The translations under genes and the position numbers were made by a program. Positions 18,043 through 25,705 of a stretch of 64,000 nt of DNA are shown in pieces. The DNA lies in contig CACOUL010000011.1 of assembly GCA_902630355.1 (NCBI GenBank), forward strand, positions 1 through 64,000, given 5' to 3'. The DNA is from Planctomycetaceae bacterium (GTDB lineage Bacteria > Planctomycetota > Planctomycetia > Pirellulales > UBA7805). The notes below the pieces were generated by a model, which saw nothing but the letters and a program-made list of their open reading frames with translations, searched no databases and was not told the DNA's origin. Position 1 is the first letter of the stretch. Every line of letters starts with the position of its first letter.

Positions 18043-18490
18043 GTCCTGAACCACTCCTTCAAACGCCTGAACGGCGCGCTACGATCCAAATTTTAGCCAC
18101 CAAAAACCACCATGCATCAGGAAGCGGGGCGACCACGATGCCCAATGCAAATCACTTAACTCACTTAGCGATTTGCCGGACTTTTGCCACTGGGCGACCC
18201 CCGCTGATCGCGACAAAACAGAGTTCGCCGCGGCATGGCTCTGCGATTTTACGTTAGTGAGGAGGACTGTCAAACCGCCCAAAGACAACTTCCAAACTTT
18301 TTTTCATCCGCACTCCGTCGCGGAACCAAATCGTGCAAAAGCAGGAGTCGGAGACCTCTCTCGGAGATCGAAATAAATGGACCGCGGTTCGTTCGGGCAA
18401 GTACCTCGGATGAATAACCTGTTCATCAATTCCGAGGCACCCCATTTTGTCATTTTGGCATGCCACCCCCTTGCACGCAGAGAGCCCATT
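18043..18490. other. Region upstream of dnaA; no gene, no recognisable DnaA-box cluster
   Basis: About 440 nt between the GNAT gene stop and dnaA, both on the minus strand. It holds the presumed dnaA promoter and a hairpin near the GNAT end. I looked on both strands for TTATCCACA-type boxes, which would mark an origin, and found none with fewer than two mismatches. A short minus-strand frame (18079-18288) has no credible features and is not called. Confidence 0.5.
18404..18437 (-). terminator. Candidate terminator hairpin after the GNAT gene
   Basis: CCTCGGATGAA (18404-18414) pairs with TTCAT (18422-18426) and CCGAGG (18432-18437), leaving a 5-nt one-sided bulge and a 7-nt loop. It starts 54 nt beyond the GNAT stop on the minus strand. 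There is no T-tract. Confidence 0.35.
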
Positions 18491-19396
18491 TTAGCCTTCG
18501 AGAGGCGGCACGCCGCGCAGCAGGGCTTGTTTTTCGCCGAATGTTACGAAATTGAAACTGCCGTACAGGGCCCGAGCCTGCATATTTTGCAAATCGACTG
18601 CCACGGTCACCTGCCGACAGCCGAGACGATTTGCTTGATCGAGCGCAAATGAAACCGCCTCGCGGCCGAGCGAGCGACGACGGAACGACGGAATCACGCC
18701 AAGATAGACAATTTCGAGGGACGCGGTATCCCGGTGATTTCGCAGGAGCAGACAGCCCACATCTTCGCCAGCCACCCGCAATCGCATCCAGAGGTCTCGT
18801 TCTGCGGCGCCCACACTCTGAAAATCCGCCAAGACGCTCTCCGGCTCGCCCCAACGGCCCAGTGCAACGCAGTCGAGCGACTCCTCTGCCGAGTCCATGA
18901 GCGTTTGCGCAAAGGTCTCACGGTTCTCTTCGTCATAGGGGACCATCTCGCAGATACCGGAAGGCAGTGGGGCAGCGACCGCTGCGTGCGGGGCGATCAC
19001 GCAGACAAGAAACTCGAGGCGAATCGTACAATCGTATCCGCAGGCTGTAAACCAACCCGCTTCACGGTGCTGCTTCGGATCGAGCAGCACTTGGGCCACA
19101 CGCGCTTTCTGCCGGTCGATCTCCCGATTTGCAGCATCTAAAAGGAATCGGGCAATCCGATCCGCCTCCTGTTCTCCTTCGTTTGTCTCGGGGCCCCACA
19201 GCCAAACGTTACCGCCCGCCGACCATTCCAATCCTAGAAGTCCCACTTGCCGATCACCACGCCACGCCTGCAACTGGTCGATCTGCGCCGCCGTATCGTG
19301 CGGTCGGTATGCACTCGAGAAATCTTCGGCAGCGGCGTCTAGTGCAAGCCCCGGAATGCGACGTAATTCAAGCGCTGCGAACGATCCTTCAGACAT
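18491..19396 (-). CDS. GNAT-family N-acetyltransferase
   Basis: About 301 residues. The C-terminal half carries a GNAT domain: LEIVYLGVIPSFRRRSLGREAV gives the acetyl-CoA pyrophosphate-binding motif A (R-x-x-[SG]-x-G shape), followed by a helix and VTVAVDLQNMQARALYGSFNF, the usual motif B with Asn and Tyr. The N-terminal half may be a second, degenerate GNAT-like domain (VWLWGPETNEGEQEADRIARFLL); tandem GNAT layouts are common. The acceptor substrate is unknown. The start is ATG 19396 (MSEGSFAALEL); the upstream extension is unlikely. The gene lies 57 nt downstream of the small exported-protein gene on the same strand. Confidence 0.85.
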   Translation of the reverse strand: MSEGSFAALELRRIPGLALDAAAEDFSSAYRPHDTAAQIDQLQAWRGDRQVGLLGLEWSAGGNVWLWGPETNEGEQEADRIARFLLDAANREIDRQKARVAQVLLDPKQHREAGWFTACGYDCTIRLEFLVCVIAPHAAVAAPLPSGICEMVPYDEENRETFAQTLMDSAEESLDCVALGRWGEPESVLADFQSVGAAERDLWMRLRVAGEDVGCLLLRNHRDTASLEIVYLGVIPSFRRRSLGREAVSFALDQANRLGCRQVTVAVDLQNMQARALYGSFNFVTFGEKQALLRGVPPLEG

Positions 19397-19453
19397 GCCG
19401 CCAAGATAGCCTACGAAGAAAAAAGAAGCAGCCCGCAACCCCTTCTTTTTTGA

Positions 19454-20119
19454 TCATTCGTCAAAATTGAATCGACTCAGATGCAACGATATCTCAAATC
19501 GTTGATGGGGCCGCGTCGTGTGAATGATTGTCCGCGGACGGATTCTCAGTTCGCCGACAGTGGATACCTCCTCCGAGGTGCGGTAGAGAAAGACGCCTTG
19601 TTCGGCCGATCGTTGCCGTTGCATCTGAAAACTGCGCGCGACATGGGCGACCAGCCTGCGGGCGTCGCCGGTGTCGCCCGTGAAATCGATGCGGTACAGC
19701 ATTTGATCGGTGCCGAAAAAATAGGTCAGCGAACCAGTCACATCGCTTTCCTCAGTACCACTCACGAACGGCACACGATAACCGAAAAGACCGTCTTCTT
19801 TGATCCCGGTGGATACTTGAGGCCAGTTTCCCAAAATCCGCGGTATGGTCATCTGAAAATTCAACGCCTGCTCAAGCGGAAAGGGCGGGGCGGGCTCGAG
19901 GTGGACCGGACGCCAATCCGCTTGGGGCGTATCTTCGTGCGCTTCGCCGCTTGCTCCATCGATTGCCAACAGCGGCCAAGGGCGAGATTCTCCCGACTCC
20001 GAACCGGCAAAGAAACCAGTGAGCATCTGCGAGAGAGAATCCCCGGCCCCGGGGAAGAAACAAATGCCGAGGCCGATGAGCAGAATCAAAGCGAGAATGA
20101 GACCGATAAACCTTCGCAT
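19454..20119 (-). CDS. Exported or single-pass membrane protein of unknown function
   Basis: 221 residues. The N-terminus MRRFIGLILALILLIGLGIC is a signal anchor or signal peptide. The rest is soluble, with a conserved-looking core: FQMTIPRILGNWPQVSTGIKE, then YFFGTDQMLYRIDFTGDTGDARRLVAHVA, and a C-terminal strand pair (ELRIRPRTIIHTTRPHQRFEISLHL). I recognise this as a planctomycete-type conserved hypothetical, with no catalytic residues evident and no function known. It lies between the GNAT gene and a second exported unknown, all on the minus strand. Confidence 0.7.
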   Translation of the reverse strand: MRRFIGLILALILLIGLGICFFPGAGDSLSQMLTGFFAGSESGESRPWPLLAIDGASGEAHEDTPQADWRPVHLEPAPPFPLEQALNFQMTIPRILGNWPQVSTGIKEDGLFGYRVPFVSGTEESDVTGSLTYFFGTDQMLYRIDFTGDTGDARRLVAHVARSFQMQRQRSAEQGVFLYRTSEEVSTVGELRIRPRTIIHTTRPHQRFEISLHLSRFNFDE

Positions 20120-20132
20120 GCTCGTTCGCCAT

Positions 20133-20178
20133 CCATGTCGTGCCGCATTAGCGAGCCATGTCGTGTCGCATCAGCGAG
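20133..20178. repeat. Two tandem copies of a 23-bp repeat
   Basis: The units at 20133-20155 and 20156-20178 are directly adjacent and differ at only two positions (both C/T). Each unit begins CCATGTCGTG and ends GCGAG. They lie 14-59 nt upstream of the start at 20119, in what should be the leader or promoter of that gene. Confidence 0.85.
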
Positions 20179-20316
20179 GTAGCCACTTGGATTTATCGGC
20201 AAGGGCGACGATCTGCGTTGGCTCCGGTGACCTCGCGGCCGGCAGTTTGGCCCGTTTGGAATCGGCGGAGCCCCTTTTTTCCCATACGACCGGCGCAATT
20301 GGTCCCGCTTTCGACC

Positions 20317-21261
20317 TCAGGGACCCTCTTCACCGTCGACCTCGGTCTGGCGGCGGGCCGTTCTCGCTCCACCGGACAACAGCGATTCGGTAAACCGGGT
20401 GCGGTAATGCATGCTGCTTTTGGCATTCGGATAGCCGGTCACCCGACGATCCAGGTCGATCTGCTGGGACTGCACGCGACCGGTTGCCATATTGAACTGA
20501 ATCACGCCTTCAGATTCGCGCTGAACGAGTTGCGCCTGGATTTCCGGAAACTCGCGGATCGGTGTCAGAATCTGTGTCGCAATGCTGATCCTGGCAATAC
20601 CTTCTTCTACACCGAGCAATTCGAATCGTTGTCGACACTTGATTTTTCTCGTCGTTCCATTCCGCAAGTGGACTACGACATCATCCGGAAAAACCCATTT
20701 GCTCCCCACGGTCACTTTGTTTTGCGGCAGCGGAAGTATCAACTGCGTCGGCGGGGTAGCGCCCGAGGCAAGTTCTTCCCGCTGATGGATGGTGCCCGTA
20801 TCATCCATCACAATCCGAGTGAGAGGAGTGCCGACGCGGCGCGCCACATCTTCAAAGCCGGCAGGCGGCTCACCGTCTTCTCGACTATCGTAACTCACCG
20901 TTTCGCGCCCGGTCACATCATTTTTCATGTCGACATACTCGACCGCATGCTCAAATGTAACGCGGCCCTCCGCATCAATATCGACCACCTTCCACGTCTT
21001 GACCGAGACGCTCACCGTCTTCGCTGTCTGGTTGGTCCCCTCAATCGTCGTTCGTACAGAAGCCTGGTGTACCACCTTGGTGCGGATTGTTTCACCGGGC
21101 CGAAATTGATATCGCAGCAGGTATCGATCATCAACCTTTTCCCCCGACTGATTCGTCTCGGTCTTTACCTCTGCTTCGAGCGCCAGCACCTCTGCTTTCG
21201 CAAAACCAATACAGAGGAGTACCACCCAAAGATTCCAGTAGCGGGGGCAATGAAGCAACAT
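20317..21261 (-). CDS. Exported beta-rich protein of unknown function (DUF6263-like)
   Basis: 314 residues. A signal peptide covers about 1-29 (LWVVLLCIGFAKAEVLA). The mature sequence is a beta-rich protein starting YLLRYQFRPGETIRTKVVHQASV, then VTFEHAVEYVDMKND, a TPPTQLILPLP loop, VTVGSKWVFPDDVVV, and IQFNMATGRVQSQQIDL. The general shape recalls DUF6263/LolA-like planctomycete lipid- or polymer-binding barrels, but I cannot confirm the family by eye. The purine-rich AAGGATCCCCGAG precedes ATG 21261. The C-terminus is charged and probably disordered. Confidence 0.65.
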   Translation of the reverse strand: MLLHCPRYWNLWVVLLCIGFAKAEVLALEAEVKTETNQSGEKVDDRYLLRYQFRPGETIRTKVVHQASVRTTIEGTNQTAKTVSVSVKTWKVVDIDAEGRVTFEHAVEYVDMKNDVTGRETVSYDSREDGEPPAGFEDVARRVGTPLTRIVMDDTGTIHQREELASGATPPTQLILPLPQNKVTVGSKWVFPDDVVVHLRNGTTRKIKCRQRFELLGVEEGIARISIATQILTPIREFPEIQAQLVQRESEGVIQFNMATGRVQSQQIDLDRRVTGYPNAKSSMHYRTRFTESLLSGGARTARRQTEVDGEEGP

Positions 21262-21332
21262 CTCGGGGATCCTTCCCTTCCGATCAACTCACGTGCTTGC
21301 GATCCGGACTGAACTTTGCAGGCCCGGGCCAC

Positions 21333-22205
21333 CTAATCCTGATTCGGCGACCCGAGTCTACCGGCCCAACCCAACTTCTTCCGGAGGGTCTGATAATACG
21401 ATTGACCGGGGACCTGAATCAACTGGAACTTTGGTCCTGCCCGCCGCACATGCACCGAATCTCCCGTCTTGATCGGAGAAAGCAGTTGTCCATCAACAAC
21501 AAGCGATGTTTCCGGGTGTGGCCGAACCACATGCAGCACATATTCGTGGTCGGCCGAATCCACGACCGGACGCACCGTCAGCGTGTGCGCCGCCACCGGT
21601 GTGATCACGAAGGCCTGCACCTCTTTCCGCAAAATCGGTCCTCCCGCCGAAAGATTGTGGGCCGTCGAGCCAATCGGCGTGCTGATGATCAAGCCATCGC
21701 AACTGTATGCGGTGACCCATTCATCGTCGACATAGAGATCGACTTCGAGAATTGCAAAGGGCGGGCCTGCCATGATCGCAACTTCATTCAATCCGATGGA
21801 CTGAACCACGGATGCACCGTCACGCATCACCTCGCATTCGAACATCAGATGATCGATACTGGAAAATTGACCGCATTGAATTTCCTTCAAGACCGCAGGC
21901 AGTTCCGCGGGGGTGAGGTCGGCCAGGAAACCGAGTCTCCCCAAGTTGACGCCCAGGACAGGACGCTGGCGAACCCCCATCTGTCGTGCCGCTCGCAAAA
22001 TCGATCCGTCACCACCGAACACGACCGCCAGGTCGGCCTCGACACTGGAAAGATCTGCCGTCCCTTCGAAGTCTTCGAACACAATGCTGGCAAAAGATTC
22101 AATCTCGGGACGCAGCGCGTCGGCAGCCTCGCGGACAGCCGGATTGTCTCCGTGTCCGAGCAGCAACACATTCAAATGATTCGCCTCACGCTCCGTTTGA
22201 TTCAT
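21333..22205 (-). CDS. nadK: NAD kinase
   Basis: Phosphorylates NAD to NADP using ATP. About 290 residues with the expected order: ADLAVVFGGDGSILRAAR with the GGDG motif, VLGVNLGRLGFLADL, then GLNEVAIMAGPPFAI with the conserved NE, and GLIISTPIGSTAHNLSAGGPIL, the central glycine-rich motif. The C-terminus VVDGQLLSPIKTGDSV is also typical. ATG 22205 is chosen over the in-frame TTG at 22235. It lies 87 nt after dxs on the same strand, ending the xseA-xseB-ispA-dxs-nadK run, an order seen in modified form in many bacteria. Confidence 0.95.
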   Translation of the reverse strand: MNQTEREANHLNVLLLGHGDNPAVREAADALRPEIESFASIVFEDFEGTADLSSVEADLAVVFGGDGSILRAARQMGVRQRPVLGVNLGRLGFLADLTPAELPAVLKEIQCGQFSSIDHLMFECEVMRDGASVVQSIGLNEVAIMAGPPFAILEVDLYVDDEWVTAYSCDGLIISTPIGSTAHNLSAGGPILRKEVQAFVITPVAAHTLTVRPVVDSADHEYVLHVVRPHPETSLVVDGQLLSPIKTGDSVHVRRAGPKFQLIQVPGQSYYQTLRKKLGWAGRLGSPNQD

Positions 22206-22291
22206 CACCCACCGGAACCTTTCTTCATCCCGCAAGCGATCGACGCGACGGCGACAGAGAAACGGTGACCGTCACGGCACGTTTCAAAATT

Positions 22292-24223
22292 TCAACTTGC
22301 CTGCTCCGCCAAATTTGCATGGCCGATTCCGCACTGGCCGGCCAAATCCACGCACGCCTTGACGATGCCGGCAGTATCGAGCCCAAGGTCGGCAAGGAGT
22401 TCTTCCCGGTCGCCATGTTCGATAAAGCGATCGGGGATCCCCAATCGCAGCAACCGCGACCCCATCCCCAGGTCGTTGAGGCACTCCAGCACGGCACTAC
22501 CAAAACCTCCTCCGAGGGCGCCCTCTTCCACGGTCACCAGGAATTGCGATTCACCGGCAACTTTTTCAATCAAGGCGCGATCAAGCGGTTTGACGAACCT
22601 CGCGTTCACAACCCCCACGTCCAACCCTCGCTCCTGCAATCCTCGTCTCGCCTCGCACGCTTCCCCAAGCAGCGTACCGCAACAAAGAATCGTACCATCA
22701 CTTCCCGAGGCGACAACTTCTGCCTTGCCTAACTGAATCGGCGCGCGGTCCGCAATTACCCCTTCGCGCCCGAGACAAGTTGCCGCCGTTTTCGGATAGC
22801 GAATCGAAACAGGTCCGTCATGCTGGAGGGCAAAATCGAGCATCGCCGAAAGATCTTCACCGTCTCCGGGCGCCATCACCGTCATTTGCGGAAACAATCG
22901 CATGTATCCGATATCGAATACGCCGTGGTGCGTGGGTCCGTCGGGCCCTGTCAGACCGGCGCGGTCCAGCATGAATGTCACTGGCAGATTTTGCAGCGCC
23001 ACTTCCTGAAAAATCTGGTCGTAACTTCTCTGCAAAAACGTACTGTAGATGTCTACGATCGGCCTGAGACCCGCCTTCGCCTGACCGGCGGCGAAAGCCA
23101 CCGCATGGCCCTCGCAAATCCCCGTGTCGAAAAAGCGTTTCGGAAAGCGATCGCGGACCGACTCGAGCCGGTTCCCCTGACACATTGCCGCGGTGAGGAC
23201 CGTGACGTCGGAGCGGCGATCGAGTGCCTTTTCGATCGCATCGGCCGCAAGATGCGTGTAGGAGGTGGACGACGAATTTTTGACCGGAAGCCAGCCCTCT
23301 TCTTCAAGCGTGAACGGGGCCGGTGTGTGGAAGTAGACCGGATTTTCGGCCGCCGGCCGAAAACCGTGTCCCTTCTCGGTGACGACGTGCAGCAGGACCG
23401 GTCCTTCGAGATTTTTGACCATCTCAAAATATTTCCGCAACTGGGGAATGTGGTGTCCGTCAATCGGCCCCACATAGCGGAAGCCAAGTTCCTCAAAAAG
23501 CATACCGCCGTGCAATCCGGCTTTGATCGCTTCCTTGAAGTTCCCCAAAAACCGCTCCAAGGGAACGCCCACCAGGGGAACCCTGTCGAGCACACCGGTA
23601 AGACCCGTCTTCAGCCCGGAATAGGAACGCGTAATCCGCATCCGATCGAGCATATCCGCAAGGCCACCCACACGAGGACAAATCGACATCCGATTGTCGT
23701 TGAGCACCACCAACAACTTCTCTCGCATACCGCCCGCATTGTTCATCGCTTCATAGACGATTCCCGAAGGGAAAGCACCGTCTCCGATCACTGCCACCGC
23801 GTGTCGTCCTTCGTCGGGCCGAAGCAAAGCATCGCCACTGCGAAGACCCAGCATCGTTGAAATACTCGATCCGGCGTGCCCCGTCATGAAAAGATCGTAG
23901 GGACTCTCTTTGGGATTGGGGTAGCCCATCAATCCGCCCCGCGTGCGGATCGAACCAAACTCGTGATATCGGCCCGTGATCAATTTGTGTGGGTAGATCT
24001 GGTGCCCCGTATCCCACAGCAAGCGGTCACTTGAGAAATCAAACGCCGTGTGGAGCGCCAAACAGAGTTCTACCACCCCAAGATTCGAGGCAAAGTGCGC
24101 CGCGCGCTGCGAAAGCAAATTACAGAGTGTGTCGCGGATTTCCTCCGCCAACTGGACCAAAGACGCATTGTCCATTGATCGCAACTGTTCGGGGGATTCC
24201 AGTTGAGAAAGAATCTTGTCCAT
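22292..24223 (-). CDS. dxs: 1-deoxy-D-xylulose-5-phosphate synthase
   Basis: Condenses pyruvate and glyceraldehyde 3-phosphate in the first step of the MEP isoprenoid pathway, with thiamine diphosphate. About 643 residues. Visible motifs: DTGHQIYPHKLITGR, GHAGSSISTMLGL, the ThDP signature GDGAFPSGIVYEAMNNAG, VVLNDNRMSI, HVVTEKGHGF, DRAGLTGPDGPTHHGVFD and the C-terminal transketolase region with LRLGIPDRFIEHG. The ATG (24221-24223) overlaps the ispA stop by one base in a TGATG junction, so the two are translationally coupled. The frame extends to 24304, but that part lies within ispA. No missing residues were noticed. Confidence 0.97.
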   Translation of the reverse strand: MDKILSQLESPEQLRSMDNASLVQLAEEIRDTLCNLLSQRAAHFASNLGVVELCLALHTAFDFSSDRLLWDTGHQIYPHKLITGRYHEFGSIRTRGGLMGYPNPKESPYDLFMTGHAGSSISTMLGLRSGDALLRPDEGRHAVAVIGDGAFPSGIVYEAMNNAGGMREKLLVVLNDNRMSICPRVGGLADMLDRMRITRSYSGLKTGLTGVLDRVPLVGVPLERFLGNFKEAIKAGLHGGMLFEELGFRYVGPIDGHHIPQLRKYFEMVKNLEGPVLLHVVTEKGHGFRPAAENPVYFHTPAPFTLEEEGWLPVKNSSSTSYTHLAADAIEKALDRRSDVTVLTAAMCQGNRLESVRDRFPKRFFDTGICEGHAVAFAAGQAKAGLRPIVDIYSTFLQRSYDQIFQEVALQNLPVTFMLDRAGLTGPDGPTHHGVFDIGYMRLFPQMTVMAPGDGEDLSAMLDFALQHDGPVSIRYPKTAATCLGREGVIADRAPIQLGKAEVVASGSDGTILCCGTLLGEACEARRGLQERGLDVGVVNARFVKPLDRALIEKVAGESQFLVTVEEGALGGGFGSAVLECLNDLGMGSRLLRLGIPDRFIEHGDREELLADLGLDTAGIVKACVDLAGQCGIGHANLAEQAS

Positions 24224-25137
24224 CACGAGTTCCGTTCTCCAAGATACGCAGCCAACTCCCGCAAGCAATCGGCACGCGAGCCCAGGGGCCCCAAAGCATC
24301 GCATCCCTGCTGGATCAGCGCAGCGACCCGTGCTTTACTTTCCGCCACACCAACGGCGCCCGGAAAGGTAAGCTTTCCCTGTGAGTCATCCTTCTGCACC
24401 CGCTTGCCCATCTGATCTTCGCTCCCACCCACATCGAGCAGGTCATCGACAATCTGGAATGCGAGTCCCACGTTCTCGCCGTAGGCGGTCAAAGCTGCAA
24501 GTTCCTCCGCAGAGGCGGAAGCCACAAGGCCTCCCATCCGTAAAGCCGCCACAAACAGGGCACCCGTTTTGCAACGGTGTATCGACTCGAGTCGCTGCTC
24601 GCAATGCGCGTTTTCCGACTCTTCATACGTCGCGGTGGCCAATAAGTCCTGCATTTGTCCACCCACCATTCCCTCGGCACCCGCTGCTTGAGCGAGAATG
24701 GATAGACAGGCCACTGCCACATCCGCTGGGCCAAGCTGCGACGCAATCAGTTCAAAGGCTCGCGACAGTAAAGCATCGCCCGCGAGAATCGCCGTCGCCT
24801 CATCAAAGGCTCGATGACATGTCGGTCTTCCGCGGCGCAGATCATCGTCGTCCATTGCCGGCAAGTCATCGTGAATAAGGGAATAGGCGTGTACCATTTC
24901 GATGGCCACGGCAGCCGGCAGCGCCCGGGCAACCGATCCACCACACGACTCACTCGCAAGCAGCACAAGCATCGGTCGCAATCTCTTGCCCGGCCCGAGG
25001 GTCGCATAACGCACCGCCTCGGCAAGTGGAGCAGGGCAGTTATCGGAAAATCGGAGCTGGGTTGCGAGTGCTTGATTGATCTCATCGCGCAGCTGCTCGG
25101 CACGCTCGGTAAAAGCCATCGGCGGAGAAACAGCCAT
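24223..25137 (-). CDS. ispA: Polyprenyl diphosphate synthase (farnesyl/geranylgeranyl type)
   Basis: Elongates allylic diphosphates with isopentenyl diphosphate. 304 residues, with the first aspartate-rich motif in IHDDLPAMDDDDLRRGRPT and the second in FQIVDDLLDVGGSEDQMGK. GPGKRLRPMLVLLASE supplies the Lys/Arg diphosphate-binding residues. The two extra residues in the first motif place it with bacterial short-chain (FPP/GGPP) synthases. GAGG 7 nt before ATG 25137 fixes the start. A 20-bp palindrome lies in the leader. It is coupled to dxs downstream. The chain-length product cannot be fixed from sequence alone. Confidence 0.95.
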   Translation of the reverse strand: MAVSPPMAFTERAEQLRDEINQALATQLRFSDNCPAPLAEAVRYATLGPGKRLRPMLVLLASESCGGSVARALPAAVAIEMVHAYSLIHDDLPAMDDDDLRRGRPTCHRAFDEATAILAGDALLSRAFELIASQLGPADVAVACLSILAQAAGAEGMVGGQMQDLLATATYEESENAHCEQRLESIHRCKTGALFVAALRMGGLVASASAEELAALTAYGENVGLAFQIVDDLLDVGGSEDQMGKRVQKDDSQGKLTFPGAVGVAESKARVAALIQQGCDALGPLGSRADCLRELAAYLGERNS

Positions 25138-25155
25138 GAGGAAACCTCAGCGACA

Positions 25156-25175
25156 GGTAGGGCCCCGGCCCTACC
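25156..25175. repeat. Perfect GC-rich palindrome in the ispA leader
   Basis: GGTAGGGCC and GGCCCTACC form a perfect 9-bp inverted repeat with only CC between them. It lies 19 nt upstream of the ispA ATG. A very stable hairpin is expected in the mRNA, or the sequence could be a copy of a dispersed palindromic element. Confidence 0.8.
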
Positions 25176-25330
25176 GGCACCGGGACAAAGTGCTCCGGCG
25201 CGATTTTGCACCCGAACACCTAACTTCTTTATTCTAGCCGATTAAAGACCAAAAGAAAGGGGAAAGGCGGGAGCGGCAAGCCGGTGCTGGTGGCCTGAAG
25301 CATGACGCTGGCGAGATGCCGGATGGCCTC

Positions 25331-25693
25331 TTAGAACAACTCTTTGTCTCCACCCGCTCGGTCATCCTCTTCCTTTTTTTTCCGCGAAGATTTTGCCCGC
25401 ACGCGTCGAGGCTTGTCGCGATCCTCCGCTGCCGCATCTGCCGATGCTTCGAAGGGTTTTAGTACCGGATTGCCATCCGCATCCTCACCGCTGACTTGCT
25501 CGATCCGCTGCTCTGCGGCCGTCAGTAATTTTTGTCCCTGTTTGAGTAAACCGGCCCCCTCCTCGTAAAGCTTCAACGATTCAGCGAGTCCCACATTGCC
25601 CGCCTCGAGATGCTGTACAATCTCCTCAAGTTTTGCAATCGCCTCTTCAAAACTGGGCGATCCGGAGGACTCGTTTTTTTTCTTTTTTGCCAA
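25331..25693 (-). CDS. xseB: Exodeoxyribonuclease VII small subunit
   Basis: Small subunit of the single-strand exonuclease XseAB. 120 residues: the core SFEEAIAKLEEIVQHLEAG and LAESLKLYEEGAGLLKQGQ is the family signature. The C-terminus is longer and more charged than in E. coli XseB (80 residues), with a Lys/Arg/Glu-rich tail. The start is TTG at 25693 with AAAGGGG 8 nt upstream. Immediately after it the gene has A-runs of 6 and 8 bases (minus strand; 25674-25688), which contain slippery heptamers in frame. It starts 13 nt after the xseA stop. Confidence 0.93.
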   Translation of the reverse strand: MAKKKKNESSGSPSFEEAIAKLEEIVQHLEAGNVGLAESLKLYEEGAGLLKQGQKLLTAAEQRIEQVSGEDADGNPVLKPFEASADAAAEDRDKPRRVRAKSSRKKKEEDDRAGGDKELF

Positions 25694-25705
25694 CGCGCGG
25701 CCCCT

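Noticed and set aside
18079-18288. Small minus-strand open frame upstream of dnaA
   Set aside because: Atypical composition, no ribosome binding site, no recognisable sequence; likely chance.
18043-18490. Possible replication origin upstream of dnaA
   Set aside because: No DnaA-box-like nonamers with fewer than two mismatches and no AT-rich unwinding region were seen. Without GC skew over the whole genome it cannot be claimed.
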